DNA of 64,000 nucleotides from Oceanospirillum sediminis (GCF_014164585.1 NZ_JACJFM010000030.1:1-64000), one strand, 5' to 3'; shown: positions 10,113 to 19,730, counted from the stretch's first letter. The notes: generated by a model not told the origin, from the letters alone. Numbers and translations are program-made.

Positions 10113-10126
10113 TTGATTAAGATCAA
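10113..10126. promoter_or_regulatory. FNR/Anr-type binding site
   Basis: TTGATTAAGATCAA matches the consensus TTGAT-N4-ATCAA at all ten specified positions. It is centred about 113 bases before the chemoreceptor ATG. A class II position (centre at -41.5) would put the transcription start near 10161, with a weak TAGACT at 10149-10154 as -10. This predicts induction at low oxygen. Confidence 0.7.
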
Positions 10127-10232
10127 AACTTCAATAAATACATGCAAATAGACTCGTTTATTCTCTATACGCTTATTCCTATACTCAATAAAGAGTAATT
10201 CCTGAATATTAATAACAACGGGTACAGTGCCT

Positions 10233-12275
10233 ATGGTTAACTCATTCCAGAATAAGTCTCTTGCTGCACAGCTAACGATTGTCATCTCTATACTGATGAT
10301 CCTGGCCAGCACTGCTATGACCCTCTTTCTGACCAGAGAAGCAAAAAACAATCTGGAAACAGAAGCTGAAGCCGGATTAAAACAACAGAGCCAGCTGGTA
10401 TCTGATCTGCTGGGCTTCTATTACCAGGACAGCTTTAATAATGCCAAAAGATTATCTGATATTTTCTTCAACATGTTTCCTCAGGGAGTCTCACCTTCAA
10501 ATAAGACTGTATCCGTCGCTAACTATCAAACCAGAGCACTGACTGACGAAAAAGGTATTATTAATGGCGACTTTTCAAAGCCTGACGAATTTACCCGAAT
10601 GACCGGAGGAACGGCTACTGTCTTTGCCCGTCATGGAGATGACTTTCTTCGTATCAGCACATCGCTGAAAAAAGAAAATGGGGACAGGGCCTTTGGTACC
10701 CTACTGGGTACAGGTCACCCCGGTTATAAAAAACTGATCGCTGGTCAAACGTATCATGGCGTCGCTCACCTGTTTGGCCGTGACTATATGACCATCTATC
10801 GTCCGGTCCAGAAAGACGGAACGACCATCGCAGTGCTTTATATTGGTTTTGATCTGACTCAGGGACTGACAGAGCTGAAACAGACCCTGGCCAGAATGAC
10901 AGTAGGTGAAACCGGTTACGCCACTGTACTTGCAGGCAAAGGTCATAAACAGGAAGGCACTGTGTTAATGCATCCGAAAATTGAAGGTGCAAAACTTCAG
11001 GATGTCAAAGCAGCTGATGGTACTTTGCCTTTTCGTATTGTGCTGGAGCAAAAAGACGGTTTGATTCACTACAGCTGGCAAGATAAAAATAATGTTGCCA
11101 GAGAAAAAATTGCCGCTTTCCATCACGTTGAGGGCTGGAACTGGATTGTCCTGCTGGGCAGCTTCAGTGATGAGTTTGCCGAAACCAGTATTCTGCTCAG
11201 AAATATGATGATCATTCTGATGGCTGTCAGCACCCTGATCATTATCGCAGTCTGTGCTGTTATGCTGTATCGTCGTTTGGCACCACTGAATAAAGTGACT
11301 CAGGACCTGGTGACAATTGGCCAGGGACAACTCAATATTAACTTACCGCCCGTCGATGTTTCTCGGGATTGCAGTAATGAGATTCTGTTACTTCGCCAGG
11401 GCACAATCAGCATGCATCAGGGGCTAACAGATCTGGTCAGCCAGCTGAGTCAGGCATCTTATTCCCTGAAACAAAATGTCAGCCAGGTACAACAAGCCAG
11501 CAGTAATACAGAAGAAGCCGTTGACCAGCAATCACTGGAAACCCAGCAGGTTGTCTGTGCTATGGAGGAGATGGCTGCGACAACGGCAGATGTAGCTGAT
11601 AACGCTCGGGAATCGGCCAATACCACTTTGCAGGGGCAGGATAAAGCAACCAGTGGACAGCAAGCATCTGAAGCTATTCACATGACCATTGATTTTCTGG
11701 CAGCAGAGATGCAGAAAGCCTCTGACCTGATTAAAGAAGTGTCTCAGGAAAGTAATAATATCAGTGAATTTATAGTGACCATCAGCGAGGTAGCCGAACA
11801 AACCAATCTGCTGGCATTGAATGCTGCAATTGAAGCGGCCAGGGCAGGTGAATCCGGGCGTGGTTTTGCGGTGGTTGCCGATGAAGTACGCACTCTGGCA
11901 GGCAGGACTCAGAATGCAACATCAGAGATATCTCAACTGGTTGAACGGTTACAGAACAAAATCACTCAGGCTGTATCAGCCATAGAAACCAGTAACGATG
12001 CTTCTCAGGAAAGCCGGGAACGTACGATTCAGGCCAGAGATTCTCTTACTGAAATCAGTGACTACATGGCCCATATTTCAGATATGGGTAACAACATTGC
12101 TGCTGCAGCCGAGCAACAGGCAGCGGTTGCTGAGACCGTCACCCAGAGTTTGCATAATATCAAGAGACTATCAGATCACACCCGTATACAAAGTGACACC
12201 AGTGTCGCCGCTAGTGAAGACCTGAAACACGTTGCAGATGAAATAGAGCAGAAACTGTCCCGCTTCCGTCTATAG
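10233..12275 (+). CDS. Methyl-accepting chemotaxis protein with periplasmic Cache sensor
   Basis: A 680-residue transducer. The ATG at 10233 is preferred to a GTG two codons upstream. TM1 lies near residues 12-34 and TM2 near 325-347, bracketing a large periplasmic domain of the Cache_3-Cache_2 type ([15 protein letters not shown], then [12 protein letters not shown] and [10 protein letters not shown]). A HAMP linker follows, then the cytoplasmic signalling hairpin whose tip ([19 protein letters not shown]) contacts CheA and CheW. No C-terminal pentapeptide for CheR docking is visible. Cache domains of this type often sense small carboxylates or other metabolites; the ligand here is unknown. 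It is alone in its unit, and the upstream FNR box suggests oxygen-dependent expression. Confidence 0.9.
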   Translation: MVNSFQNKSLAAQLTIVISILMILASTAMTLFLTREAKNNLETEAEAGLKQQSQLVSDLLGFYYQDSFNNAKRLSDIFFNMFPQGVSPSNKTVSVANYQTRALTDEKGIINGDFSKPDEFTRMTGGTATVFARHGDDFLRISTSLKKENGDRAFGTLLGTGHPGYKKLIAGQTYHGVAHLFGRDYMTIYRPVQKDGTTIAVLYIGFDLTQGLTELKQTLARMTVGETGYATVLAGKGHKQEGTVLMHPKIEGAKLQDVKAADGTLPFRIVLEQKDGLIHYSWQDKNNVAREKIAAFHHVEGWNWIVLLGSFSDEFAETSILLRNMMIILMAVSTLIIIAVCAVMLYRRLAPLNKVTQDLVTIGQGQLNINLPPVDVSRDCSNEILLLRQGTISMHQGLTDLVSQLSQASYSLKQNVSQVQQASSNTEEAVDQQSLETQQVVCAMEEMAATTADVADNARESANTTLQGQDKATSGQQASEAIHMTIDFLAAEMQKASDLIKEVSQESNNISEFIVTISEVAEQTNLLALNAAIEAARAGESGRGFAVVADEVRTLAGRTQNATSEISQLVERLQNKITQAVSAIETSNDASQESRERTIQARDSLTEISDYMAHISDMGNNIAAAAEQQAAVAETVTQSLHNIKRLSDHTRIQSDTSVAASEDLKHVADEIEQKLSRFRL

Positions 12276-12332
12276 CAACTTCCTGAAACCCGGTTTAAAA
12301 ACGGAGTGAACGGAGCACTTAACCTCTTATAG

Positions 12333-12374
12333 GGGATGGTAAATAGCAATCACCGGGATCGCATTTACCATCCC
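12333..12374. terminator. Hairpin between convergent genes (chemoreceptor and yacL)
   Basis: A 12-bp perfect stem, 12333-12344 with 12363-12374, closes an 18-base loop; a second short stem (12376-12381 with 12393-12398) sits next to it. Neither is followed by a strong T-run. Lying between two genes that converge, it is probably a shared, bidirectional end. Confidence 0.5.
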
Positions 12375-12402
12375 GAAGGCAATAATCTTATGTGCCTTTA
12401 GT

Positions 12403-12783
12403 TTAATGATGCCGAATAAAATCCAGCCACTCTTCCAGTAAATATTGTAAATCGTCTGTGCCACAAATTGACCGGCTCATATCTTCATCTTCAGACAGGT
12501 TTTCTTCTGTATATTGCTCCCCCAGCTCCTCAGTCTGAAAATGCAGGCTATTAGCCATAACCTCAGCATCTTCCATTGTCAGATAAAGTGAATACTCTTT
12601 TCCGATAATGCTTTTTTCTCTGATAAGCTTGCTTTTCAGATCATGAATAGTGGTCAGAATTTGCTCAACCTGTGCCTGATTATCGGTAATTTCGGTATTA
12701 ATCCAGTTCGCCAGAGCTTCGTGTCCCATGGATAGCTCAATAGAGTACTGGCCTGTTTTTTCACGGATAAAATCATATTCCAT
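12403..12783 (-). CDS. yacL: YacL family protein (UPF0231)
   Basis: A 126-residue small acidic cytosolic protein. The start (MEYDFIREKTGQYSIELSMGHEA) and the C-terminal block (SRSICGTDDLQYLLEEW) line up with E. coli YacL (about 120 residues: MDYEFLRD..., SMGHE, LSLCGVEDF). The function of the family is not established. It is a monocistronic gene on the minus strand, converging on the chemoreceptor. The middle holds an acidic stretch (EENLSEDEDM). I am confident of the family, not of a role. Confidence 0.85.
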   Translation of the reverse strand: MEYDFIREKTGQYSIELSMGHEALANWINTEITDNQAQVEQILTTIHDLKSKLIREKSIIGKEYSLYLTMEDAEVMANSLHFQTEELGEQYTEENLSEDEDMSRSICGTDDLQYLLEEWLDFIRHH

Positions 12784-12874
12784 AGGATGATAAACTCAGC
12801 AGAATCAGAAAAGGAGGGGGATAGTAAAAGTATTATTATCTTTCGACAAGGGCGCCCGCATTGCAGAGAGATTT

Positions 12875-12901
12875 AAAAAAGGGCCTGCAAGCGACAGACC
12901 C
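12875..12901 (-). terminator. Rho-independent terminator for the aldehyde dehydrogenase unit
   Basis: Read on the minus strand, a 7-bp stem (12895-12901 with 12881-12887, one G-T pair) is followed directly by six T residues (12880-12875). It lies about 100 bases after the aldehyde dehydrogenase stop. Confidence 0.7.
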
Positions 12902-13004
12902 GAAGTTCTTACCATGAAGAACAGAAACTCATAAACAATGAATGGCAGGTTGAGAAGCGGTTCACCTCCTTACAATACAGGTGTTTTCGGACGTTTTAAC
13001 AGGA

Positions 13005-14417
13005 TTACTTTGCAATATTCAGAGTCTGGGGCTGTGTGTATTCCAGCAACCCGGCCAGACCAAACTCCACACCAAAACCGGACATCTTACAGCCACCGAA
13101 TGGTGCATGAGGCAGAACTTCTGCGTGATTGTTTACCCAGGCGGTACCACATTCCAGGCGTTGGGCAATCTTACTGGCGGTATTCGGATCGGATGACCAT
13201 ACCGAGCCTCCAAGCCCAACAGGGCAGTTATTAGCTCTTTGAATAGCATCTTCAATATCGCTATAGCGAATGACAGGTAGTACGGGACCGAACTGTTCCT
13301 CATCAACCAGACGAGCGCCATCGCTGATATTTGTCACAATAGTTGGCGGATAAAAATAGCCTTTGTCTGAGCATGGCTCACCGCCTGTCAGAATAGTCGC
13401 TCCCTGGTTGCGGGCATCATCAACCAGATCGCAAACCAGATTGAACTGGTTCTGATTCTGAATCGGACCAAATGTTGTACTCTCTTCCATGCCGTTGCCC
13501 ACTACCTGGCTACGTGCTTTTTCAGCCAGAGCTTCACTAAGGGCATCGTAAATGTCATCGTGTACGTAAAGGCGCTTCAGAGCTGCACAGGTTTGCCCCA
13601 TGTTCAGAAATGCAGTCTGGAAAATCGCTTCTGCAATTTGTTCCGGGTTGGCATCTGGCAGTACGATGGCAGCATCGTTTCCTCCCAGCTCCAGCGTCAG
13701 ACGCTTCAGATTGCCAGATGCATTCTGCATAATCTTTTGCCCCGTTGGCGTCGAACCGGTAAAGACCACTTTACGGATGTCCGGGTGACCGCTGATCGCC
13801 TGACCGATTTCGCCTTCACCGGTAACAACGTTGATTACACCCGCTGGTAGCTCTTCATTCATAAGCTCAACCAGACGCAGTGTATTTAATGGCGTAAACC
13901 CAGAAGGTTTGCAAACCACCGTATTACCGGCCCGAAGCGCTGGCATTATGTGCCAGATGGCGATCATCAGTGGCCAGTTCCATGGTGTAATTGAGCCAAT
14001 AACCCCCAGTGGTTTATGGTGTTGTTCAATCCGCTTTTCTTCGCTGTCTTCGATGGTCTCAACCGGAATATCCAGATCGGCGGTATAACGGGTCCATGCA
14101 ACAGCACCACCGACTTCAGCCAGAGCCAGAAACATCGGTTTCCCCTGTTCTGTTACGATAATCTCTGCCAGCTCCTGAGCATTAGCCTCAATGCGATCTG
14201 CAATACGATGCAGTGATGCTTTACGTACTTCATCCGGGGTGTGCTGCCAGCTTTTAAATGCTTCAGACGCAGCGGCGACAGCCTGATCAACCTGCTCAAC
14301 AGACGACAAAGGGCACTGGTATATGCTGTCCTCTGTTGCCGGGTTAATAACAGAAAAACTGCCTGCTTGTCCGGCAACTTTTTCGCCGTTGATCATCAGT
14401 GAAAATTCAGTGTGCAT
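13005..14417 (-). CDS. NAD(P)-dependent aldehyde dehydrogenase
   Basis: A 470-residue aldehyde dehydrogenase superfamily enzyme that oxidises an aldehyde to the acid. Visible signatures are the cofactor-site stretch TPWNWPLMIAIWHIMPAL, the FTGSTPTGQKI motif, the general-base Glu in LTLELGGNDAAIV, and the nucleophilic Cys in FLNMGQTCAALKR. The C-terminal PFGGCKMSGFGVEFG block is typical. Length is normal for the family. Upstream, after 77 bases, is an outer-membrane porin gene on the same strand, and a stem-loop sits just before the ribosome-binding site, so the two may be cotranscribed with separate translation control. The substrate is not deducible; succinate-semialdehyde- and betaine-aldehyde-type relatives share these motifs. 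Confidence 0.85.
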   Translation of the reverse strand: MHTEFSLMINGEKVAGQAGSFSVINPATEDSIYQCPLSSVEQVDQAVAAASEAFKSWQHTPDEVRKASLHRIADRIEANAQELAEIIVTEQGKPMFLALAEVGGAVAWTRYTADLDIPVETIEDSEEKRIEQHHKPLGVIGSITPWNWPLMIAIWHIMPALRAGNTVVCKPSGFTPLNTLRLVELMNEELPAGVINVVTGEGEIGQAISGHPDIRKVVFTGSTPTGQKIMQNASGNLKRLTLELGGNDAAIVLPDANPEQIAEAIFQTAFLNMGQTCAALKRLYVHDDIYDALSEALAEKARSQVVGNGMEESTTFGPIQNQNQFNLVCDLVDDARNQGATILTGGEPCSDKGYFYPPTIVTNISDGARLVDEEQFGPVLPVIRYSDIEDAIQRANNCPVGLGGSVWSSDPNTASKIAQRLECGTAWVNNHAEVLPHAPFGGCKMSGFGVEFGLAGLLEYTQPQTLNIAK

Positions 14418-14429
14418 CTTTCTCTCCGT

Positions 14430-14452
14430 GGCCCGCAGTCCGTTTGCAGGCC
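14430..14452 (-). promoter_or_regulatory. Intercistronic stem-loop before the aldehyde dehydrogenase gene
   Basis: 14430-14437 pairs with 14445-14452 in an 8-bp stem (one mismatch) with a 7-base loop. On the minus strand it follows a run of seven A residues and lies immediately before the GGAGAG ribosome-binding site. On the plus strand it is followed within eight bases by T7, which would make a terminator for antisense transcripts. Confidence 0.45.
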
Positions 14453-14494
14453 TGATCTGTTTTTTTGTTGGTCTGTCGGATGAATAGTGGCTGA

Positions 14495-15811
14495 TCAGTA
14501 CAGCACGATAGCCATCATCTGGAAGTAAGTGTTGGTATCAGTATTACCTTGCAGACTGGTGCTGGAGTCAGGGGTATACATACCCAGGAGCGGACTGATT
14601 ATCAGATTGTCGTTAACCACCCATTCAGCATACAGATCCAGCTCTTTACCATCATTGCTGCCGTCACCATTGGTGTCCTGGAAATCAAAATAAAGCGCTC
14701 CCAGGCTCAGAGTTTCCATCGGCGCAGCTTTAAGAGCCAGATGATGGACATCATTATGAGAGCTGAATGGACCGGCGTAGTTAGCCGCTACTTCACCCTG
14801 GAACCAGGTACCGTAGCCTCTGTTGAAACCAAACAGCAGAGGATCAAAACCTTCTTCGAAGCGGCTGAAACGGTAAGTGACTGCAGGTGACCAGTTAGCC
14901 TGACTAAAAGTCCATCCCGCCTCAGCATAATATCCATTGCCATCTTTACGGGTATCATCACCCTGTTCCTGAGCCACAAATTCAGCAGATAAGAACAGGT
15001 CTTCTACCCCGGCATTACCCTGATAACGCAGGCTGAGATTTTTCTGTCCATCACGATGGGTGTAAGCCAGAAACTCTGCTTCAGCTTTATCAACATCGGT
15101 GCCCTGAATATAACTGATGCCAAAAGTGCCCACGTCGCTGGCACGTTCAATATTAATACCAGCCAGCTCTACACTGGCCTGAGCTGGATTACCGGATTGC
15201 AGCCAGAATAGATCTGAACGTAACCCATTGTCACCTTCAATACGCAGAACAGCGGTATTCTTAAATGACTTTCTGGGTGCTAACCAGTAGGCTCCACCCC
15301 GGTTAAAATCAGGGATTTCTGGTATGACATCGTTAAAGCCTTTACCAAAGCTCAGAGCATCACCGTTAATAAGGAAACCATCACCCAGCACAAAATTCTG
15401 TCGGCCAACAGACAGATCAAAAGCACCTTTGCGCAGACCAATATAAAGATCTTCTATATCCAGTTCACGCTCATCGCCAGTGGTAAAACCACCGGCATCA
15501 CCGTCACCCCAGGTACCCGATCCCACAACACTGATACCGCCGTATAGAGTACTATCCTGTAAACTCTTCTCACCGGTCAGGCCTGCCTTAATATAGCCTT
15601 CCTGCCAGTTATATTTCTTATTCTGCTCTCCACTGGGAGCCGTGGCATAACCTTCCTGACTGTTGAAGGTACCGGCAATCGCTTCGATATTCAGATCCAG
15701 TTTGCTGCCATCTTCATCGACCAGATTATAAGCGCTGGACTGAGCGGATACTGCCGATATTGCTGCTGCCAGAAGTGTCATAGAAAGACGCTGAAATGCA
15801 GGTTTTTTCAT
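14495..15811 (-). CDS. Outer-membrane beta-barrel porin, alginate-export-like
   Basis: A 438-residue exported protein. Residues 1-27 form a signal peptide (LLAAAISAVSAQSSA before the cleavage site). The rest is built from alternating amphipathic strands with many aromatic residues and ends in a short hydrophobic strand with a C-terminal Tyr, as expected for BAM substrates (terminal YFQMMAIVLY). The segments DLYIGLRKGAFDLSVGRQNF and AYWLAPRKSF resemble the alginate-export porin family, but no alginate genes are present. It is the likely first gene of a unit with the aldehyde dehydrogenase, which suggests uptake of a compound later oxidised in the cell; this is inference. Confidence 0.72.
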   Translation of the reverse strand: MKKPAFQRLSMTLLAAAISAVSAQSSAYNLVDEDGSKLDLNIEAIAGTFNSQEGYATAPSGEQNKKYNWQEGYIKAGLTGEKSLQDSTLYGGISVVGSGTWGDGDAGGFTTGDERELDIEDLYIGLRKGAFDLSVGRQNFVLGDGFLINGDALSFGKGFNDVIPEIPDFNRGGAYWLAPRKSFKNTAVLRIEGDNGLRSDLFWLQSGNPAQASVELAGINIERASDVGTFGISYIQGTDVDKAEAEFLAYTHRDGQKNLSLRYQGNAGVEDLFLSAEFVAQEQGDDTRKDGNGYYAEAGWTFSQANWSPAVTYRFSRFEEGFDPLLFGFNRGYGTWFQGEVAANYAGPFSSHNDVHHLALKAAPMETLSLGALYFDFQDTNGDGSNDGKELDLYAEWVVNDNLIISPLLGMYTPDSSTSLQGNTDTNTYFQMMAIVLY

Positions 15812-15957
15812 GGGTTTTAATCCTCCGTGGATTAATATCTCTGGTTGTTATTGTTGTTCGGGGTGGGAGAGTGGCCGGGCAGAGCCTCTCCTGATCATAG
15901 AAACGGCGCATTACCCCGGATAAAAATGCACCGCTATGCAGACAGTGTCAGCCGTGG

Positions 15958-16455
15958 TTAACCGGACTTTTTGCGTAAAGGTACGATCAATACCGGGATA
16001 TCGCTGTGATGAACTACTTTCTGAACCGTTGAACCCAGGAATATTCTCGACAACCCCGAGCTTTCTCGATCCCCCATCACAATCAGGTCGGCCTGGCAGA
16101 GTTCAGCAGTTTTCAGGACGACACGATCAGGCTGACCTTCAATGACCCGGACTTCGGGAGAAAAAGGAAGCTGATGAATCTGTTCACCCAGTTCAACAGC
16201 AAGGAAATCGTGAATCCTCTGTTCAATACGCTTTTTCCGGGTTTGCATAATCTGCTCAGCATGCTTTTTATTAACCTGCTGAGGCAGATACTCATCCATC
16301 ACTTCTTCAATAATCTCTGTTGAATGCTCCACCACATGGAGGTAGATAATTCGGGCATGATGTTTAATAGCCTGTTGAACGGCAGTCCGGAAAGCGGGGC
16401 GACTGCCTTCGCCAAGGTCTGAAGCATAAATGATGGTATGAATCTCAGGCAGCAT
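15958..16455 (-). CDS. Universal stress protein (UspA family)
   Basis: A 165-residue cytosolic protein of the adenine-nucleotide-binding Usp fold. The ATG at 16455 is chosen because GGGAT stands seven bases before it and the protein then starts with the typical first strand (MLPEIHTIIYASDLGEGSRPAF); an upstream TTG and two further ATGs lack such a site. The C-terminal nucleotide motif is present as MGDRESSGLSRIFLGST followed by HSDIPVLIVP, but the second Gly of the usual G-x2-G is Glu, so ATP binding is uncertain. It is divergent from ruvA. Its position downstream of the porin gene by 146 bases could be coincidental. Confidence 0.85.
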   Translation of the reverse strand: MLPEIHTIIYASDLGEGSRPAFRTAVQQAIKHHARIIYLHVVEHSTEIIEEVMDEYLPQQVNKKHAEQIMQTRKKRIEQRIHDFLAVELGEQIHQLPFSPEVRVIEGQPDRVVLKTAELCQADLIVMGDRESSGLSRIFLGSTVQKVVHHSDIPVLIVPLRKKSG

Positions 16456-16762
16456 AGCGTTATCCCGAATGTTCTGTGGAAGATTACGGGAAATATTGCA
16501 ACTCATTGGAGGCATGATGGTAATCAACCGGATGGTTGATTCGGTAAGTATTGCACCCGAACGTACAAAAGACTGAATTCCGCCGCTCGTCTGCTGGATT
16601 TTATGAATATGTTGCAGCGATCACTTAACAGATCCTCAAGCAGAACATACTATTGACAGGAAATAACCAGAAATTACGAATCAGAGAGCGTTTCCGGTTC
16701 AAACTCGATGAATTTCGTGTCAGGATATGCCTTTAATTATCCTGAATAATCAGAGAGTTACT
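16456..16762. other. Divergent intergenic region usp/ruvA
   Basis: A 307-base spacer with start regions for both genes. A perfect -35 hexamer TTGACA is at 16653-16658, pointing at ruvA. I searched by eye for a LexA box (CTG-N10-CAG) and found none. No small gene is supported. Confidence 0.5.
16653..16681 (+). promoter_or_regulatory. Possible promoter of ruvAB
   Basis: TTGACA (16653-16658) is followed after 16 bases by TACGAA (16675-16680), a weak -10. The start codon of ruvA is 82 bases further on. The -35 match is perfect but the -10 matches only half of the consensus. Confidence 0.35.
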
Positions 16763-17380
16763 ATGATTGGTCGTTTACGTGGTGTAGTGCTGGAAAAAAT
16801 ACCTCCGCAACTATTACTGGATGTGAATGGTGTGGGTTATGAACTGGAAGCCCCCATGAACACCTTCTACAAGCTACCTGGTATCGGCGAAGAAGCGACT
16901 CTGTTTACTCATTTTGTTGTACGTGAAGATGCGCAATTGCTATACGGATTTGCTGATCGTAATGAGCGTCGGCTGTTTCGTGACCTGATTAAAGTCAACG
17001 GTGTTGGTCCTAAGCTGGCATTGACTATTCTATCCGGGATAGAGGCATCTCAGTTTGTTCGTTGTGTCCATGATGGTGATACCAATGCCCTGGTAAAACT
17101 GCCTGGTGTTGGTAAAAAAACCGCTGAACGTCTGCTGATCGAAATGAAGGATCGATTAAAAGACTGGAATAATGCTCCGGAAGATTTTGTGCTGACCATG
17201 AGCGATTCTGACGCGACTACTCCAGAAGCGAGTACTGCGGATAATCGAGTGGAAGCGGAACAGGCGCTGATCGCTCTGGGTTACAAGCCTCAGCAGGCAA
17301 GCAAAGCCATCAATAGTGTATTCAGTGCGGAGCTGGCGACAGAAGAACTGATTCGTCTTGCCCTGAAAGGCATGGTTTAA
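16763..17380 (+). CDS. ruvA: Holliday junction branch-migration protein RuvA
   Basis: A 205-residue DNA-binding subunit that forms tetramers on four-way junctions and loads the RuvB motor. The ATG at 16763 ([15 protein letters not shown]) is the family start; an ATG 36 bases upstream is less likely. The OB-fold domain I (1-65), two helix-hairpin-helix motifs ([11 protein letters not shown] and [16 protein letters not shown]) and the C-terminal RuvB-contact domain III (about 160-205, [18 protein letters not shown]) are all present. RuvB follows after 39 bases. The resolvase gene ruvC, usually just upstream, is not here. Confidence 0.96.
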   Translation: MIGRLRGVVLEKIPPQLLLDVNGVGYELEAPMNTFYKLPGIGEEATLFTHFVVREDAQLLYGFADRNERRLFRDLIKVNGVGPKLALTILSGIEASQFVRCVHDGDTNALVKLPGVGKKTAERLLIEMKDRLKDWNNAPEDFVLTMSDSDATTPEASTADNRVEAEQALIALGYKPQQASKAINSVFSAELATEELIRLALKGMV

Positions 17381-17419
17381 TATACAGTATTCTGATGCCG
17401 GTGTACTGAGACATAAAAC

Positions 17420-18430
17420 ATGATAGAAGCAGATCGACTGGTTTCCGCAGTCAGTAAAGAGCGGGAAGATAACCACGACAGGGCAATGAGACCCGAGTAC
17501 CTGGCCGATTATATCGGTCAGCCCGAAGTCAGAAAACAGATGGAGATCTTTATCTCTGCGGCCAGGAATCGTGGTGATGCTCTGGATCATACCCTGGTAT
17601 TTGGTCCTCCGGGACTGGGGAAGACCACTCTGGCTAATATTATCGCGTCAGAGATGGGGGTGGCAATCAAGAGCACTTCCGGACCTGTACTTGAGAAGGC
17701 AGGGGATGTCGCTGCGTTACTGACCAACCTGGAAGAAGGTGATGTGCTTTTTATTGATGAAATCCATCGGATGAGCGCGGCTGTCGAAGAAGTCCTGTAT
17801 CCGGCTATGGAAGATTATCAACTGGATATCATGATTGGCGAAGGTCCGGCGGCGCGTTCTATTAAGATAGATCTGCCTCCTTTTACCCTGGTGGGAGCCA
17901 CAACACGTGCCGGATTACTGACCTCACCTCTGCGTGATCGTTTTGGTATTGTGCAGCGACTGGAGTTTTACAATACCGATGATCTCAGTTACATCGTATC
18001 CCGTTCAGCTGGTTTACTGAATATAGATATTGAACCGCACGGCGCTATGGAAATTGCTCGTCGCTCCAGAGGTACGCCTCGAATTGCCAATCGTTTATTA
18101 CGCCGGGTCAGAGATTATGCTCAGGTAAAAGGGGATGGGGTAATCACTGGAGAGATTGCTGATCAGGCTCTGAATATGCTGAATGTGGATACTCATGGCT
18201 TTGATCATAATGATCGACGTCTGCTACTGGCTATGATTGAGAAATTCGGTGGTGGGCCTGTAGGCGTTGACAACCTTTCTGCCGCTATTGGCGAAGAAAG
18301 GGATACCATTGAAGATGTGCTGGAACCTTATCTGATTCAGCAGGGCTTTGTCATGCGCACTCCTCGTGGCCGTGTGGTGACTCAGCAGGCTTATCTGCAC
18401 TTTAACATGGCGATGCCGGATGAAGTCTGA
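17420..18430 (+). CDS. ruvB: Holliday junction branch-migration ATPase RuvB
   Basis: A 336-residue AAA+ motor that drives branch migration with RuvA. Walker A is [12 protein letters not shown], Walker B is LFIDEIHRM, and the sensor-1 region reads [11 protein letters not shown] with the arginine-finger stretch [11 protein letters not shown]-terminal winged helix carries TPRGRVVT. Length is exactly in the family range. It is cotranscribed with ruvA, and the Tol-Pal genes follow in the same direction, an order common in gammaproteobacteria. Confidence 0.97.
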   Translation: MIEADRLVSAVSKEREDNHDRAMRPEYLADYIGQPEVRKQMEIFISAARNRGDALDHTLVFGPPGLGKTTLANIIASEMGVAIKSTSGPVLEKAGDVAALLTNLEEGDVLFIDEIHRMSAAVEEVLYPAMEDYQLDIMIGEGPAARSIKIDLPPFTLVGATTRAGLLTSPLRDRFGIVQRLEFYNTDDLSYIVSRSAGLLNIDIEPHGAMEIARRSRGTPRIANRLLRRVRDYAQVKGDGVITGEIADQALNMLNVDTHGFDHNDRRLLLAMIEKFGGGPVGVDNLSAAIGEERDTIEDVLEPYLIQQGFVMRTPRGRVVTQQAYLHFNMAMPDEV

Positions 18431-18499
18431 CTATCCTGAATCGGCCTGAAATTTATGTTTACTATGGATAACGGATTGCAGTGACTACCTGCCCTGGAA

Positions 18500-18925
18500 A
18501 TGAAAAATATGTGTAAAGAGTTTTCATTCAACTGGCCAGTTCGTGTTTACTATGAGGATACCGATGCTGGCGGAGTAGTGTATTACGCGAATTACCTGAA
18601 ATTCTATGAACGGGCACGTACTGAAGCTTTACGTGCGGCAGGCTTCAGTCAGGAAACACTCAGAAACGAAGAAAATACCATCTTTGTTGTGAGTAATATC
18701 AATGTCAGTTATCGTCGTCCTGCTCGTCTGGATGATAAGCTGATCGTTAGCCTGAACATCATAAAGATGGCCCGTAGTTATCTTATCTTTCAGCAGCAAA
18801 TCACCTGTGATGATCTGCTACTGAGTACGGCAGAGGTCAAAGTGGCCTGTGTCAATGCAGATACGATGAAACCTTGTCAGATTCCGGCTCAGATGCAGGA
18901 AAAACTGACATCTCTGACAGTGTGA
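18500..18925 (+). CDS. ybgC: Tol-Pal-associated acyl-CoA thioesterase
   Basis: A 141-residue hot-dog-fold thioesterase, the conserved first gene of tol-pal clusters. The catalytic signature YYEDTDAGGVVYYANYLKFYE is near the N-terminus (about residues 15-35; the Asp is catalytic in this family). The start may instead be the ATG at 18509, because GGAA lies nine bases before that codon but almost touches the first ATG. It hydrolyses short acyl-CoA or acyl-ACP in other bacteria and associates with phospholipid synthesis enzymes. It sits between ruvB and tolQ with a 121-base gap to tolQ. Confidence 0.93.
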   Translation: MKNMCKEFSFNWPVRVYYEDTDAGGVVYYANYLKFYERARTEALRAAGFSQETLRNEENTIFVVSNINVSYRRPARLDDKLIVSLNIIKMARSYLIFQQQITCDDLLLSTAEVKVACVNADTMKPCQIPAQMQEKLTSLTV

Positions 18926-19046
18926 TGATTTTTTAAGTGAACTTTTTTCATGATTAAGGTCATAATGCTTGCATCAGAGTGAAATTTTTTTTTATAACAA
19001 TAGCTTTCTGCTTCAGATGAAAATTAAAGAGATTTGAGGAACTTCC

Positions 19047-19730
19047 GTGGAAGACAAACTATCGTTACTGGGCCTGATTGTTCATGCCAGCGTCGTTGTT
19101 CAGCTGGTTATGGCATCGTTAGTGCTGGCCTCTATTGTATCCTGGATGTTTATTATGCAGAGAGCATCCGTAACAGGCAGAGCCCGGCGTAATCTGGAGC
19201 AGTTTGAAGATAAATTCTGGTCTGGCATGGATCTGACGCGTTTATATCAGGAGGTGTCAGAAGATGGCCAGGGTGGAGGTGCTGAAAACATTTTCCGGGC
19301 CGGTTTTAAAGAGTTTTCTCGTCTGAGACAGAAAGGCAACATGGAATCTGATGCCGTCATGGAAGGTGTGCAAAGAGCGATGCGTGTTGCACTTGCCCGA
19401 GAAGAAGAACGCCTGACAGAGCATTTGCCATTACTGGCTACAATTGGTTCCACCAGCCCGTACATCGGCTTATTTGGCACAGTATGGGGGATTATGAACT
19501 CTTTTCGGGATCTGGCCCATGTTCAGCAAGCCACACTGGCTGTTGTGGCACCTTCAATATCAGAAGCTCTGATTGCAACCGCTATGGGGCTGTTTGCTGC
19601 TATCCCGGCCGTTATTGCCTACAACCGTTATTCCGCGAAGACAGAACTGTTAATGGTTCGTTATGAAACTTTCGCAGATGAGTTTTCCAGTATTTTGCAC
19701 CGCAATGTGCATAGCCAGAATGTGAGCTGA
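19047..19730 (+). CDS. tolQ: Tol-Pal system motor protein TolQ
   Basis: A 227-residue inner-membrane protein of the ExbB/MotA/TolQ family which, with TolR, harvests the proton gradient to energise TolA during cell constriction. It uses a GTG start, with TTGAGGA six bases before it. Three membrane spans are visible (about 13-38, 135-160, 170-195), the second and third with the conserved LATIGSTSPYIGLFGTVWGI and AIPAVIAYNRY stretches. TolR begins three bases after its stop. The 121-base leader contains CATAAT at 18961-18966 as a possible -10, with only a weak -35. Confidence 0.95.
   Translation: MEDKLSLLGLIVHASVVVQLVMASLVLASIVSWMFIMQRASVTGRARRNLEQFEDKFWSGMDLTRLYQEVSEDGQGGGAENIFRAGFKEFSRLRQKGNMESDAVMEGVQRAMRVALAREEERLTEHLPLLATIGSTSPYIGLFGTVWGIMNSFRDLAHVQQATLAVVAPSISEALIATAMGLFAAIPAVIAYNRYSAKTELLMVRYETFADEFSSILHRNVHSQNVS

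Larger units (their letters stand above)
9770..10232. other. Gene-free stretch between mscK and the chemoreceptor gene
   Basis: These 463 bases hold the mscK-distal hairpin, then strongly A/T-rich sequence with short pyrimidine tracts, and a perfect FNR/Anr box at 10113-10126. A TTGACC hexamer near 9984 followed by A/T-rich sequence could be part of another promoter but the spacing is poor. I see no coding potential here. Confidence 0.6.

Noticed and set aside
16456-16762. LexA box in front of ruvA
   Set aside because: No CTG-N10-CAG with an A/T-rich centre could be found; the nearest CTG and CAG are 18 bases apart.
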